Positions 18,807 to 27,846 of a stretch of 64,000 nucleotides of DNA are shown here, piece after piece. The notes under the pieces are model-generated. The model was given only the letters and a program-made list of their open reading frames with translations, ran no database searches and was not told the DNA's origin. The stretch is from Morganella morganii (lineage in GTDB: Bacteria; Pseudomonadota; Gammaproteobacteria; Enterobacterales; Enterobacteriaceae): assembly GCF_003996855.1 (NCBI RefSeq), contig NZ_NRQY01000002.1, forward strand, positions 168,812 through 232,811, in the 5' to 3' direction. Both the position numbers and the translations under genes were made by a program. Position 1 is the first letter of the stretch; each line of letters begins with the position of its first letter.

Positions 18807-20609
18807 GTGCAAACCTTTAATGCCGATATCGCAATTATCGGAGCAGGCGGTGCAGGGCTGCGGGCGGCGATTGCTGCTGCGGAAGCTAACCCGAACCTGA
18901 AAATTGCTCTGATCTCAAAAGTTTACCCGATGCGCAGCCACACTGTGGCCGCAGAGGGTGGCTCTGCGGCTGTGACACAATCCCATGATTCCTATGATTA
19001 TCATTTCAGTGATACGGTGTCCGGGGGCGACTGGTTATGTGAGCAGGATGTGGTGGAGTATTTTGTCGAACACTGTCCGGCAGAAATGACACAACTGGAA
19101 CTGTGGGGCTGCCCGTGGAGCCGTAAAGAAGACGGTTCTGTCAACGTGCGGCGTTTTGGTGGTATGAAAATCGAACGGACCTGGTTCGCCGCCGATAAAA
19201 CCGGCTTTCATATGCTGCACACCCTGTACCAGACCTCTCTGAAATACCCGCAGATTCAGCGCTTTGATGAACATTTTGTCCTCGATATTATTGCGGACGA
19301 AGGCCATGTGCGCGGTCTGGTGGCGATCAATATGATGGAAGGAACAAAAGTTCAGATCCGCGCCAATTCAGTGATTATGGCCACCGGCGGCGCCGGCCGG
19401 GTCTACCGCTATAACACCAACGGCGGGATTGTCACCGGCGACGGGATGGGAATGGCTTTCCGTCACGGCGTGCCGCTGCGGGATATGGAATTTGTTCAGT
19501 ATCACCCGACCGGCCTGCCTGGCTCCGGTATTCTGATGACAGAAGGCTGCCGGGGTGAAGGCGGTATTCTGGTCAACAAAGACGGTTACCGCTATTTACA
19601 GGATTACGGCATGGGGCCGGAAACCCCGCTCGGCCATCCGGAAAACAAATACATGGAACTCGGCCCGCGCGATAAAGTCTCCCAGGCTTTCTGGCACGAG
19701 TGGCGCAAAGGCCGGACTATCAAAACCAGCCGCGGTGATGTGGTTTATCTGGATCTGCGTCATCTGGGTGAGAAAAAACTGCTGGAACGCCTGCCGTTTA
19801 TCTGCGAACTGGCAAAAGCCTATGTCGGAGTGGACCCGGTTAAAGAGCCGATCCCGGTTCGTCCGACCGCGCACTACACCATGGGCGGTATCGAAAATGA
19901 CCAGCGTTGTGAAACCCGGATCAAAGGGCTGTTTGCTGTCGGCGAGTGTTCTTCCGTCGGTCTGCACGGTGCGAACCGCCTCGGCTCCAATTCACTGGCG
20001 GAACTGGTGGTCTTCGGCCGTCTGGCCGGGGAAGAAGCGGCTAAACACGCGCAGGAAACACACGCTGCCAACAGCAATGCTATCGATGCCCGTACCGCAG
20101 ATATTGAAAACAACCTGAAAGCGCTGATGAACCAGAAAGGCACAGAAAACTGGGCCAAACTGCGCGACGAAATGGGCGAGGCGATGGAAGAAGGCTGCGG
20201 TATTTACCGCACACCGGAACTGATGCAGAAAACCATCGATAAACTGGCCGAACTGAAAGAGCGCTTCAAACGCGTTGAAATCACGGATCGCTCCTCTGTC
20301 TTCAATACCGACCTGCTCTACACCATTGAGCTGGGCTTTGGTCTGGATGTCGCGGAATGTATGGCGCACTCCGCCTTTAACCGTAAGGAATCACGCGGCG
20401 CGCATCAGCGCCTGGATGAAGGCTGTACTGAGCGCGACGATGTCAATTTCCTGAAACACACCCTCGCCTTCCACAATCCGGACGGCTCGCCGCACCTGGA
20501 ATACAGTGATGTGAAGATAACCAAATCCGCCCCGGCAAAACGTGTCTACGGTGGTGAAGCGGCGGCGGCTGAACAGGCGGCAAAAGAGAAGGAAAACGTC
20601 AATGGCTGA
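18807..20609 (+). CDS. frdA: Fumarate reductase flavoprotein subunit
   Basis: A 600-residue catalytic subunit of the menaquinol:fumarate reductase, the terminal enzyme of anaerobic fumarate respiration. The FAD fold is [21 protein letters not shown]. His45 in [10 protein letters not shown] is the position of covalent FAD attachment. Active-site segments [21 protein letters not shown] and [11 protein letters not shown] are intact. The GTG at 18807 (GGAG seven bases upstream) is chosen because the protein then begins [10 protein letters not shown] like E. coli FrdA, which also uses GTG. A TTG further upstream would add 23 unrelated residues. First gene of frdABCD, overlapping frdB by eight bases. 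Confidence 0.98.
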   Translation: MQTFNADIAIIGAGGAGLRAAIAAAEANPNLKIALISKVYPMRSHTVAAEGGSAAVTQSHDSYDYHFSDTVSGGDWLCEQDVVEYFVEHCPAEMTQLELWGCPWSRKEDGSVNVRRFGGMKIERTWFAADKTGFHMLHTLYQTSLKYPQIQRFDEHFVLDIIADEGHVRGLVAINMMEGTKVQIRANSVIMATGGAGRVYRYNTNGGIVTGDGMGMAFRHGVPLRDMEFVQYHPTGLPGSGILMTEGCRGEGGILVNKDGYRYLQDYGMGPETPLGHPENKYMELGPRDKVSQAFWHEWRKGRTIKTSRGDVVYLDLRHLGEKKLLERLPFICELAKAYVGVDPVKEPIPVRPTAHYTMGGIENDQRCETRIKGLFAVGECSSVGLHGANRLGSNSLAELVVFGRLAGEEAAKHAQETHAANSNAIDARTADIENNLKALMNQKGTENWAKLRDEMGEAMEEGCGIYRTPELMQKTIDKLAELKERFKRVEITDRSSVFNTDLLYTIELGFGLDVAECMAHSAFNRKESRGAHQRLDEGCTERDDVNFLKHTLAFHNPDGSPHLEYSDVKITKSAPAKRVYGGEAAAAEQAAKEKENVNG

Positions 20610-21336
20610 GATGAAAATGCTGAAAATGTCAGTGATGCGCTATAACCCGGAAACGGATAACGAGCCGCATGCTGTCACGTATCAGGTGCCTTACGATGAG
20701 CAGACGTCACTGCTGGATGCGCTGGGCTATATCAAAGACAACCTAGCGCCGGATCTCTCCTACCGCTGGTCCTGCCGGATGGCTATCTGCGGCTCCTGCG
20801 GCATGATGGTCAATAAAGTACCGAAGCTCGCCTGCAAAACGTTCCTGCGTGAATACCCGCAGGGCATGCAGATTGAGGCACTCGGTAACTTCCCGATCGA
20901 GCGCGACCTGGTTGTGGATATGACGCACTTTATCGAGAGCCTGGAAGCGATCAAGCCTTATATTATCGGCAATGACCGCAAACCGTCCGAAGGCCCCAAT
21001 AACCAGACCCCGGGACAGATGGCAAAATACCATCAGTTCTCCGGCTGCATTAACTGCGGCCTGTGCTACGCGGCCTGCCCGCAGTTCGGTCTGAATCCGG
21101 AGTTCCTCGGCCCGGGCGTGCTGACACTGGCGCAGCGTTATAACACCGACAGCCGCGATCACGGCAAAAAAGAGCGGATGAAACAAATCAACGGCGATAA
21201 CGGCGTATGGACCTGTACCTTCGTGGGTTACTGCTCGGAAGTCTGTCCGAAACATGTGGACCCGGCAGCCGCCATTCAGCAGGGTAAAGCCGCCAGTGCG
21301 GAAAATTACATTATTGCCCGTCTGAAACCACAATAA
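20602..21336 (+). CDS. frdB: Fumarate reductase iron-sulfur subunit
   Basis: A 244-residue electron-transfer subunit. The [2Fe-2S] ligands lie in [16 protein letters not shown] with a later cysteine in KLACKTF. The [4Fe-4S] and [3Fe-4S] ligands lie in [15 protein letters not shown] and [17 protein letters not shown]. The ATG at 20602 ([10 protein letters not shown]) lies inside the end of frdA and matches the E. coli start; an upstream in-frame ATG would give a basic extension encoded by frdA in another frame. Confidence 0.98.
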   Translation: MAEMKMLKMSVMRYNPETDNEPHAVTYQVPYDEQTSLLDALGYIKDNLAPDLSYRWSCRMAICGSCGMMVNKVPKLACKTFLREYPQGMQIEALGNFPIERDLVVDMTHFIESLEAIKPYIIGNDRKPSEGPNNQTPGQMAKYHQFSGCINCGLCYAACPQFGLNPEFLGPGVLTLAQRYNTDSRDHGKKERMKQINGDNGVWTCTFVGYCSEVCPKHVDPAAAIQQGKAASAENYIIARLKPQ

Positions 21337-21347
21337 GGAAGAAAGAA

Positions 21348-21743
21348 ATGACGACCAAACGTAAGCCTTATGTGCGTGAAATGACACCGACATGGTGGAA
21401 TAAACTCGGTTTTTACCGTTTTTATATGCTGCGGGAAGGCACCGCAGTGGTTCAGCTCTGGTTCAGTCTGCTGGTTATGTACGGCGTTTACTGTCTTAAG
21501 GGCGGCCCGGCGGACTGGGCAGGTTATGTCCACTTCCTGCAAAATCCGGTGGTGGTACTGGTCAATATCCTGACCCTGGCCGGCACTCTGCTGCACACGG
21601 TAACCTGGTTTCAGCTGGCACCGAAAGCCGTCAATATCGTTATCAAAGACGAAAAAATGGGACCGGAGCCGATTGTCCGTCTGCTCTGGATTGTGACCCT
21701 CATCGTTAACGCCGTTATTCTGGCCGTTGCATTACTGTGGTAA
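21348..21743 (+). CDS. frdC: Fumarate reductase membrane anchor C
   Basis: A 131-residue membrane subunit with three hydrophobic helices, which with FrdD binds menaquinol and anchors FrdAB to the inner face of the cytoplasmic membrane. The N-terminal [34 protein letters not shown] sequence is family-typical. It starts 11 bases after frdB and its stop lies 14 bases before frdD. Confidence 0.97.
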   Translation: MTTKRKPYVREMTPTWWNKLGFYRFYMLREGTAVVQLWFSLLVMYGVYCLKGGPADWAGYVHFLQNPVVVLVNILTLAGTLLHTVTWFQLAPKAVNIVIKDEKMGPEPIVRLLWIVTLIVNAVILAVALLW

Positions 21744-21757
21744 GGAAGGGAACTGAT

Positions 21758-22114
21758 ATGATTAATCCGAATCCGAAACGCTCACAGGAACCGGTTTTCT
21801 GGGGAATGTTTGGCGCGGGCGGCATGTGGAGTGCCATTGTTTCACCGGCCATTATTGTGCTGCTGGCCTTCCTGATCCCGTTCGGCCTCGCGCCGGATAT
21901 GCTCAGTTATGGCCGCATCCTGGCGTTCTGTCAGGGGTTTATCGGGAAGATTTTCCTGCTGCTGATGATTATCCTGCCGCTGTGGTGTGCGCTGCACCGT
22001 CTTCACCATTGTATGCATGACCTGAAAATTCATGTTCCTGCGGGACGCTGGGTCTTTTACGGCCTGGCAACGATCCTCAGTGTGATGGCAGTCATTGGTG
22101 TGTTCACACTGTAA
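21758..22114 (+). CDS. frdD: Fumarate reductase membrane anchor D
   Basis: A 118-residue three-helix membrane subunit. It begins [20 protein letters not shown] as in E. coli, and the end contains [18 protein letters not shown] with conserved histidines. The ATG at 21758 fits family length; a GTG-type extension into frdC is unlikely. Last gene of the frd operon, followed by a strong terminator. Confidence 0.97.
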   Translation: MINPNPKRSQEPVFWGMFGAGGMWSAIVSPAIIVLLAFLIPFGLAPDMLSYGRILAFCQGFIGKIFLLLMIILPLWCALHRLHHCMHDLKIHVPAGRWVFYGLATILSVMAVIGVFTL

Positions 22115-22133
22115 TGATTGTCTGTCATAAAAA

Positions 22134-22162
22134 GGCCGGCTCCTGAGAGCCGGTCTTTTTTT
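22134..22162 (+). terminator. Terminator of frdABCD
   Basis: The hairpin GCCGGCTC-CTGA-GAGCCGGT, with a further G-C pair at its base, is followed by seven T, 20 bases after frdD. Confidence 0.85.
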
Positions 22163-22170
22163 ATCTGCCG

Positions 22171-23583
22171 TCAGGCCACTTCTTCCCGGTTAAGCTGCCA
22201 GTAGCTGAGCTGCACCGGGGAAAGGCCGCGGAATACCAGTGTTGCAGGTTGCTGCGGGAAGTAACGGCTGCTCATCACTGCCTCACCGTCATTGATAAAA
22301 ATCTCCGCGCTCGAATGATCCGTAAAAATATGCAGCTGTGTTACTTCTCCCTGCCAGTAACGGTGCAGCCAGTCACCGCTGACCAGACTGCGGCGGGACA
22401 GGCGGATTTCATGTCCGTCATAAGAAAAGATCAGCTGTTTGCTGAAATTCAGGATAAGCGGACCGGAGAGCCTGATAATCACCTCCAGCCGCCCCGCACT
22501 CAGTTCCAGCGCACTATCCGCCTCACCTGACCACTGTCCGCCCGCACCACGCAGGGCCTTCAGTTCCTTCACCGGCCGCTGGTACAGTTGTCCGTTATGC
22601 AATGTCAGTTCACGGGGGCAGGTCATCTGGTGGAGCCAGCCGTTTTTGACTGTCGGCTGCCGCATCTCTTCACCGCCCGGAACCCCCATCAACGCCACCA
22701 TAATGCGCCGTCCGTCCGGAGCCAGTGTTGTCTGCGGGGCATAAAATTCAAATCCGGCATCTGCTTCATAAATCTGAGGTTTATGGCGGAAGGTTTTGCT
22801 TTCATAATCAAACTGCCCGACCAGATACGCGCCGGGGGAGGTATTCAGAAAACGGGTAGGTTCGCGCGGCATACCGATGGGACAACATAACAGTACCCAC
22901 TCATCACCGAGCCGGAAGAAATCCGGGTTTTCCCACAAATACCCGGCATCCCTCAGCCCGCCGCAGCGGCTGCCGGCCAGGACGCCCTGTAATACCCATT
23001 CACCTAACTCTGCCGCCTCATACAGCAGCACACAGCCTCTGTCATTCACATCCCGGGCACCCAGCACCATGTACCACCGGTCACTGTGCTGCCAGACCTT
23101 AGGATTAACCACATCGGCGCTGTATCCTTCCGGCAGTCCCAGTGCAGTGCCGTATTTTTCAAATCCGCCGCCCGTTTTTTCCCGTGCCAGACACTGCCAT
23201 GATGTCCGGGAGCCGTCACGGTACACCAGACTGCCCGTATAACAGAGTGTCAGTGTGTTATCGTTTACCACTGCGCTGCCGGAAAAACAGCCCCCGGAAT
23301 CATAGTTACCGGACGGCAGCAGCGCGACCGGCTCATGTATCCAGCTCACCAGATCTGCCGAAGACCAGTGTCCCCAGCACGGGTGTTTATGTTCACAACC
23401 AAACGGGTCCCACTGATAGAACAGGTGCCAAAGGCCACTGTGATAAATAAACCCGGCCGGATCATTCATCAGACCGCACACCGGCGCAGTATGCCAGCCC
23501 GGATAATGCAGATCCTTCTGTGCCCGTCCCTGGTGCTTCATTAAGGCCTGCACAATCCCTGACAACAGTGCTGCCTGTGCCAT
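22171..23583 (-). CDS. GH32 family glycosidase (sucrose-6-phosphate hydrolase-like)
   Basis: A 470-residue five-bladed beta-propeller plus C-terminal beta-sandwich enzyme of the beta-fructosidase family. The nucleophile motif is present as GLMNDPAGF (Asp41), as are FYQWDPFG and the CWGHWSSADLVSW segment. Two family motifs deviate. The usual RDP, whose Asp stabilises the transition state, reads VNPKVW (Asn160). The usual WECPD reads WENPDFF, keeping the acid/base Glu218 but losing the cysteine. No scr transporter, kinase or regulator lies beside it. Sucrose-6-phosphate hydrolase is the nearest label, but altered activity or substrate is possible. Confidence 0.75.
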   Translation of the reverse strand: MAQAALLSGIVQALMKHQGRAQKDLHYPGWHTAPVCGLMNDPAGFIYHSGLWHLFYQWDPFGCEHKHPCWGHWSSADLVSWIHEPVALLPSGNYDSGGCFSGSAVVNDNTLTLCYTGSLVYRDGSRTSWQCLAREKTGGGFEKYGTALGLPEGYSADVVNPKVWQHSDRWYMVLGARDVNDRGCVLLYEAAELGEWVLQGVLAGSRCGGLRDAGYLWENPDFFRLGDEWVLLCCPIGMPREPTRFLNTSPGAYLVGQFDYESKTFRHKPQIYEADAGFEFYAPQTTLAPDGRRIMVALMGVPGGEEMRQPTVKNGWLHQMTCPRELTLHNGQLYQRPVKELKALRGAGGQWSGEADSALELSAGRLEVIIRLSGPLILNFSKQLIFSYDGHEIRLSRRSLVSGDWLHRYWQGEVTQLHIFTDHSSAEIFINDGEAVMSSRYFPQQPATLVFRGLSPVQLSYWQLNREEVA

Positions 23584-24321
23584 ATCCCTGCCCCCTGTAT
23601 CCCCTAGTCCTGTTTTTCAGAAACTATGAAACCACAGATACGGTGCTGAATGCGAGCACCAACCCTCTAAGATAATTCAGAATCCGACGGGTAACGGCGG
23701 TATATCCGGAAGTTTATTGTTTTGTAACGGTCTTTCAATATTACTGATATAGGAATCACAATTTCATTAATATATTATTATGATACTAATGACGGAAGAA
23801 TAACATTATCTTTAATAAATAATTACCGTCATAATATCAGCAAATATAATTATCATTACTTTCTTAACAAAAAAATAAAAAAACGGCACGCAGAATCAAA
23901 GAATATAACTACAGGAGGCGAAATATTCACCAAAAATAATTCCGGAATCATAAAAAGAATCCAGCCAGCTCTATTTCCCTGCTATACGCATACGGTTCCG
24001 ATTTTGCCCATAAGCCCTTCCCAGCGGTGGCTGACAAAGAATGTGACCGAGCATACTGTAACAGATAAATAATATATTCCGGATTTTTCACAGGCATCGT
24101 CATATCTTCCGGCAAAGAACACATTATTTATAACGGCCGGATAAAATATTTTAAATAAAAAATAAACACCACCAATGCCAAACAAAAAAAACAAATAAAC
24201 AATTATCACCAAAAATAAACAGGTTATTTAACCGATAACAATACCATCAGAATAAGCACAATAAAATATACTTAAACCTCCCGGTTTATTATTAATAACA
24301 ACCGGAATTCATTTTTTCTGA
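23584..24321. other. Long AT-rich intergenic stretch
   Basis: Over 700 bases, with a markedly lower GC content than the flanks. Apart from one weak minus-strand reading frame listed separately, I see no gene, RNA or repeat. It may be a remnant of lost genes between the glycosidase and the hydrogenase maturation genes. Confidence 0.4.
23982..24212 (-). CDS. Possible small membrane protein, unrecognised
   Basis: A 76-residue frame with two hydrophobic segments (VIIVYLFFLFGIGGVYFLFKIFY and IYYLSVTVCSVTFFV) separated by a charged stretch. The start would be TTG or GTG, and no ribosome site precedes it. The region is AT-rich, which by itself favours hydrophobic frames. It may be a real small protein or chance. 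Confidence 0.25.
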   Translation of the reverse strand: MVIIVYLFFLFGIGGVYFLFKIFYPAVINNVFFAGRYDDACEKSGIYYLSVTVCSVTFFVSHRWEGLMGKIGTVCV

Positions 24322-24352
24322 TAAAAAAACACCCGTCAGTGCGGGCGTTTTT
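24322..24352 (-). terminator. Terminator of hydN-hypA-hypC
   Basis: An inverted repeat with one mismatch (AAAACACCCG against CGGGCGTTTT) and flanking A and T runs sits 26 bases beyond the hypC stop. Confidence 0.7.
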
Positions 24353-24377
24353 AACAAGGTAACAGAATGTTATACTC

Positions 24378-24650
24378 TTACGCATTACCACGCAGAAAAT
24401 AGGACACATCCTCTTCAACACTTTCCATGGCCAGCAATGCATCCAGCGTATCACGGGCTTCCTGTTCGTCGATAATGCTCATCGCAAAACCGACATGAAC
24501 CAGCACCCATTTCCCCAGCATATCTGATGGCTCACCTTCACAAACCAGCGCGATGTTCACATCCCGTCTGACACCACACACTTCCACCTGCGCATTGTCT
24601 GTTACAGAGTCACCCACGGCAACGATTTGCCCAGGAATACCTAAACACAT
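24378..24650 (-). CDS. hypC: Hydrogenase maturation chaperone HypC/HybG family
   Basis: A 90-residue chaperone that carries the Fe(CN)2CO intermediate with HypD and delivers it to the hydrogenase large-subunit precursor. The N terminus [10 protein letters not shown] has the essential Cys2, and the [18 protein letters not shown] segment is family-typical. It lies 36 bases after hypA in the hydN-hypA-hypC unit. The probable client is HyfG in this window. hypB, hypD, hypE and hypF are not here and must be elsewhere. Confidence 0.93.
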   Translation of the reverse strand: MCLGIPGQIVAVGDSVTDNAQVEVCGVRRDVNIALVCEGEPSDMLGKWVLVHVGFAMSIIDEQEARDTLDALLAMESVEEDVSYFLRGNA

Positions 24651-24686
24651 AACCGGCTCCTGATTGACTGATATGTCCTTACCGGA

Positions 24687-25028
24687 CTACTGAATCTCAA
24701 TTTGTCTGACCTGCATGGCATCACTGCTGTCCACCCGCAGGTTATGGCTGCCGCAGTGCGGACACCCGGTATTAAACCCGGCCACACTGACCGGTTTCTG
24801 ACACTCCCTGCACCAGGCCTGCGCCGGGACAGTAGTGACATGCAGTACAGCACCTTCTGCCGCTGAATCACGGCAGACGATATCAAAGCAAAAACGGAGG
24901 GCATCCTCTTCGATGCAGGATACCGCACTCAGTTCAAGCCAGACAGCGGTGACGCGCTGCGCCCCGCTCTGCTTTGCCTGCTGCTCGATAATATCAAGCG
25001 CATTCTGGCATAACACAACCTCATGCAT
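24687..25028 (-). CDS. hypA: Hydrogenase nickel incorporation protein HypA/HybF family
   Basis: A 113-residue nickel metallochaperone. It begins MHEV, providing the N-terminal amine and His2 for nickel. The zinc site is formed by two CxxC motifs, CRECQ and CPHCG, near residues 73 and 90. With HypB it inserts nickel after iron has been placed in the large subunit. It starts ten bases after hydN. Confidence 0.93.
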   Translation of the reverse strand: MHEVVLCQNALDIIEQQAKQSGAQRVTAVWLELSAVSCIEEDALRFCFDIVCRDSAAEGAVLHVTTVPAQAWCRECQKPVSVAGFNTGCPHCGSHNLRVDSSDAMQVRQIEIQ

Positions 25029-25038
25029 CCGCCTGTCC

Positions 25039-25587
25039 TCAGGACATCAGGCCGGCCGGCATTTCAAATGCGGCACGGCGGCGGCGTTCTTTCACAATCT
25101 CATCCATCTTGTTGCGGTCAACCACCATTAATGCATGAGTCGGGCACACTTCCACACAGTCAGGTCCGCCCGCACGGGTATGGCATAAGTCACATTTATG
25201 CGCTTCCGCGCGGTACTGCGCAATGGTGTTCAGTGCGGTGGTCTGTTGTGCAACAGGGCGGCTGATCACTTCCATGGTGCCGTAAGGGCAGGCAATCACA
25301 CAGGTTTTGCAGCCGATACATTTTGCCTGATCGACATACACGAAATCATCTTTACGGCTGATAGCCCCGTTCGGGCAGACATTGGCACACGGTGCATCCT
25401 CGCACTGACGGCAGACAACCGCCGTACTGATGGTGTACCCTTTCATCACATGAATACGGGGAAAGAACTCATCTTTCACCACGGTTTCAATACCGGTTTC
25501 CTGCTCTTGATGCGAAACGACACAAGCGACTTCACAGGTGTGACAGCCAATGCACTTCTTTGGGTCTGCAATGATGAAACGGTTCAT
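25039..25587 (-). CDS. hydN: Ferredoxin-like electron carrier HydN
   Basis: A 182-residue polyferredoxin with four [4Fe-4S] ligand sets: CIGCHTCEVAC, CRQCEDAPCANVCP, CIGCKTCVIACP and CDLCHTRAGGPDCVEVCP. HydN is needed for full formate dehydrogenase H activity in E. coli. The ATG at 25587 is preferred (AGGAG six bases upstream, protein MNRFIIADPKK as in E. coli); an upstream GTG-type extension is not. It heads hydN-hypA-hypC and has a sigma-54 promoter and an FhlA-like site upstream, diverging from fhlA. Confidence 0.93.
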   Translation of the reverse strand: MNRFIIADPKKCIGCHTCEVACVVSHQEQETGIETVVKDEFFPRIHVMKGYTISTAVVCRQCEDAPCANVCPNGAISRKDDFVYVDQAKCIGCKTCVIACPYGTMEVISRPVAQQTTALNTIAQYRAEAHKCDLCHTRAGGPDCVEVCPTHALMVVDRNKMDEIVKERRRRAAFEMPAGLMS

Positions 25588-25670
25588 CATACTCTCCTGA
25601 ATGATACGCGGCGACTTCACATCCGGCACTCCGGTGCAGCCGTCCTCTGGTTAGAATAATCAGGAAATAA

Positions 25671-25687
25671 GCATACATCGTGCCAGT
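25671..25687 (-). promoter_or_regulatory. Sigma-54 promoter of hydN-hypA-hypC
   Basis: On the minus strand CTGGCACG-ATGT-ATGC matches the -24/-12 consensus TGGCACG-N4-TTGC, with exact GG to GC spacing. The transcript start would fall near 25660, about 70 bases before hydN. Confidence 0.75.
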
Positions 25688-25775
25688 CTGGCATTTTTTT
25701 TAATTTCAGTGAAATCAGCGTATTAATAAATAATACTGCCGCACCGTGTGTCATAGTGAGAATATTCGTCACACA

Positions 25776-25793
25776 GTTCGACATTTTTGACGA
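25776..25793. promoter_or_regulatory. Candidate FhlA upstream activating site (hydN)
   Basis: GTTCGACATTTTTGACGA lies about 90-110 bases upstream of the -24/-12 promoter, a normal distance for an enhancer. The identical 18 bases occur, inverted, upstream of fdhF, and a variant occurs upstream of the hyf operon. Sharing among the three formate-hydrogenlyase transcription units is strong evidence for one regulator, which should be the FhlA encoded next door. Confidence 0.75.
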
Positions 25794-25997
25794 TAATTTT
25801 TATCATCAGTATGTGTCATAATATAGTTGGTTTTCATCCCACCGAAAAATAGGGGATTGGATCAAACTTAAATCAGACAGCGATATTCTTTTTTTATAGA
25901 GTCATTACAATAATGGCTATTACCTCTCTGAAACTTATTTATACCTATAACTATTCAGAGCTGAATTAATTTTAAGAGCAATCCGTCCGGATCAGGA

Positions 25998-27635
25998 ATG
26001 AGAAAGACGAAGACGAGCGGAGACGTTGTGGACAACACTGACAAGACCGAACACATACGCCATGAACGTGACCAGTACCGGATATTGGTTGATATCACCA
26101 ACTCAGTGCTTTCCCATCTGGAGATGGATGGCCTGGTTGCTGAGGTCTCCCGCGAAATCCACCGGTTTTTCGGACTGAGCCAGATAAGTATTGCGTTGTG
26201 TGATAACTACAGTTCAGCTGTATATCTTTGTTATTCCAGTTATTATCAGCCACGTAAACCCGCAGAAAAGACATTATATCATCTGGATGAACTGCACCCT
26301 GACCTGGCGCAGGTTCTGGACAGTAACCAACCCATGCGCCTGACACTCGCCGGCGCCACAGAAGATCCGCTGTATCAGCATGTCTACGCGCAGGGCATGA
26401 CAGAAACCCTGCTGCTGCCGCTGGCATTTAACCATAAGCCGCTGGGTGTTCTGGTATTATCCCATGAAAACAATCATATTTTTACTGACGATAACTGTAA
26501 CCTGCTCAAGCAGATAGCTGCCCGGTTTGCCATTGCGGTGGATAACGCAGCGGCCTACGAAGAGATCACCCGCCTGAAGGACAGCCTGAAGCATGAAAAC
26601 CTGTGGCTGAATGAACAAATTCACAATAACGAGAGTTTCAGTGAAATCATTTTCCAGAGTGATGCTATGCGCAACATTCTGGAACAGGTGGATCTGGTTG
26701 CTGCCAGCGACAGTACCGTGCTTATCCTCGGTGAAACCGGTACCGGGAAGGAGTTAATCGCCCGTGCCATCCACCGTCTGAGTGACCGCCATCACCGCAG
26801 CATGATCAAAATGAACTGTGCGGCCATCCCGTCCGGTCTGCTGGAAAGCGACCTGTTCGGCCATGACAAAGGGGCGTTCACCGGTGCGACCACCACGCAT
26901 ATCGGCCGTTTTGAAATGGCGGATAAAAGCACCCTGTTTCTCGATGAAATCGGCGATATGCCGCTGGATCTCCAGCCAAAATTGCTGCGGGTATTACAGG
27001 AACGGGAAATAGAACGCATCGGCGGTAATAAGGTAATTCCGGTGGATGTGCGGCTGATTGCCGCGACCAACCGCAATCTGAAATCCATGACCGATGAACG
27101 TGAATTCCGCGAAGATCTCTACTACCGGCTGAATGTATTTCCTATCTGGATACCCCCGCTGCGCGAGCGCCCGGAGGATATCCCGCTGTTGGCAACCTAC
27201 TTCACACAGAAGATTGCCCGCCGGATGAACCGTAATATTGACTGCATTCCGCGTGATGCTCTGGAGCAACTGAGCCGCTATCCGTGGCCGGGCAATGTGC
27301 GCGAGCTGGAAAATGTGATTGAGCGGGCAGTGATCCTGACGCGCAGAAATACCCTTAATATTCAGCTGCATGAGCTGAATATCCCAAAGCATTCACGCCT
27401 GAAAACGGTGCTGGAGACCCCCAGCTCGCTGGAAAAACGGATGCAGACTGCCGCGCCGGAGAGTGATGACGAAGAACGCGACCGGATTATTGCTGCTCTG
27501 AAGGCCACCAACGGCGTTGTTGCCGGTGCACGGGGTGCCGCAACCCGGCTGGGGCTGAAACGGACAACATTATTATCCCGCATGCAGCGGTTAGGCATTT
27601 CTGTACAGGATATATTTGAAGAAGATAATCACTAA
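25998..27635 (+). CDS. fhlA: Formate hydrogenlyase transcriptional activator FhlA, short form
   Basis: A 545-residue sigma-54 activator. Residues about 25-190 form one GAF-type sensor domain. The AAA+ domain has Walker A GETGTGKE (245-252), the sigma-54 contact loop GAFTGA (292-297) and Walker B LFLDEIGD (313-320). The C terminus is a Fis-type helix-turn-helix (GVVAGARGAATRLGLKRTTLLSRM). E. coli FhlA has about 690 residues with two GAF domains; the first is missing here and the retained part aligns from its residue 175 or so. The sensor that remains (ERDQYRILVDITNSVLS) corresponds to the second. The start may be ATG 25998 or GTG 26028. FhlA binds formate and switches on fdhF, hyc/hyf and hyp genes. 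Confidence 0.92.
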   Translation: MRKTKTSGDVVDNTDKTEHIRHERDQYRILVDITNSVLSHLEMDGLVAEVSREIHRFFGLSQISIALCDNYSSAVYLCYSSYYQPRKPAEKTLYHLDELHPDLAQVLDSNQPMRLTLAGATEDPLYQHVYAQGMTETLLLPLAFNHKPLGVLVLSHENNHIFTDDNCNLLKQIAARFAIAVDNAAAYEEITRLKDSLKHENLWLNEQIHNNESFSEIIFQSDAMRNILEQVDLVAASDSTVLILGETGTGKELIARAIHRLSDRHHRSMIKMNCAAIPSGLLESDLFGHDKGAFTGATTTHIGRFEMADKSTLFLDEIGDMPLDLQPKLLRVLQEREIERIGGNKVIPVDVRLIAATNRNLKSMTDEREFREDLYYRLNVFPIWIPPLRERPEDIPLLATYFTQKIARRMNRNIDCIPRDALEQLSRYPWPGNVRELENVIERAVILTRRNTLNIQLHELNIPKHSRLKTVLETPSSLEKRMQTAAPESDDEERDRIIAALKATNGVVAGARGAATRLGLKRTTLLSRMQRLGISVQDIFEEDNH

Positions 27636-27790
27636 GATGATATTGAAACAGATTCCCTGTGAAATAAGAATATCTCGCAAATAAAATATCTGCCGCACTA
27701 TGTTTATTTATTTCTCAGGCAATAATATGTGATCAAAATTCAAAAACTGAATTTGTCTGACATCATTATTAAACAAAAAATTTAAATATA

Positions 27791-27827
27791 AAAAAACCGG
27801 CGGTCATTTCTGAGCGCCGGTTTTTTA
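27791..27827. terminator. Bidirectional terminator between fhlA and fdhF
   Basis: The hairpin AAAACCGGCG / CGCCGGTTTT with a twelve-base loop and A/T runs on both sides lies between two convergent stop codons. Confidence 0.8.
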
Positions 27828-27846
27828 TCATATTAAGACAGACGGA

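Larger units (their letters stand above)
25588..25997. other. Divergent hydN-fhlA control region
   Basis: About 410 AT-rich bases holding the hydN sigma-54 promoter and the FhlA-type upstream site. Two further copies of a GTGTCATA-type word (near 25749 and 25813) flank the upstream site. I see no gene in it, and nothing that could encode the missing N-terminal domain of FhlA. Confidence 0.5.

Noticed and set aside
23905..23960. AGGAGG as the ribosome site of a small plus-strand gene
   Set aside because: No start codon with an open frame of useful length follows; stops appear within a few codons.
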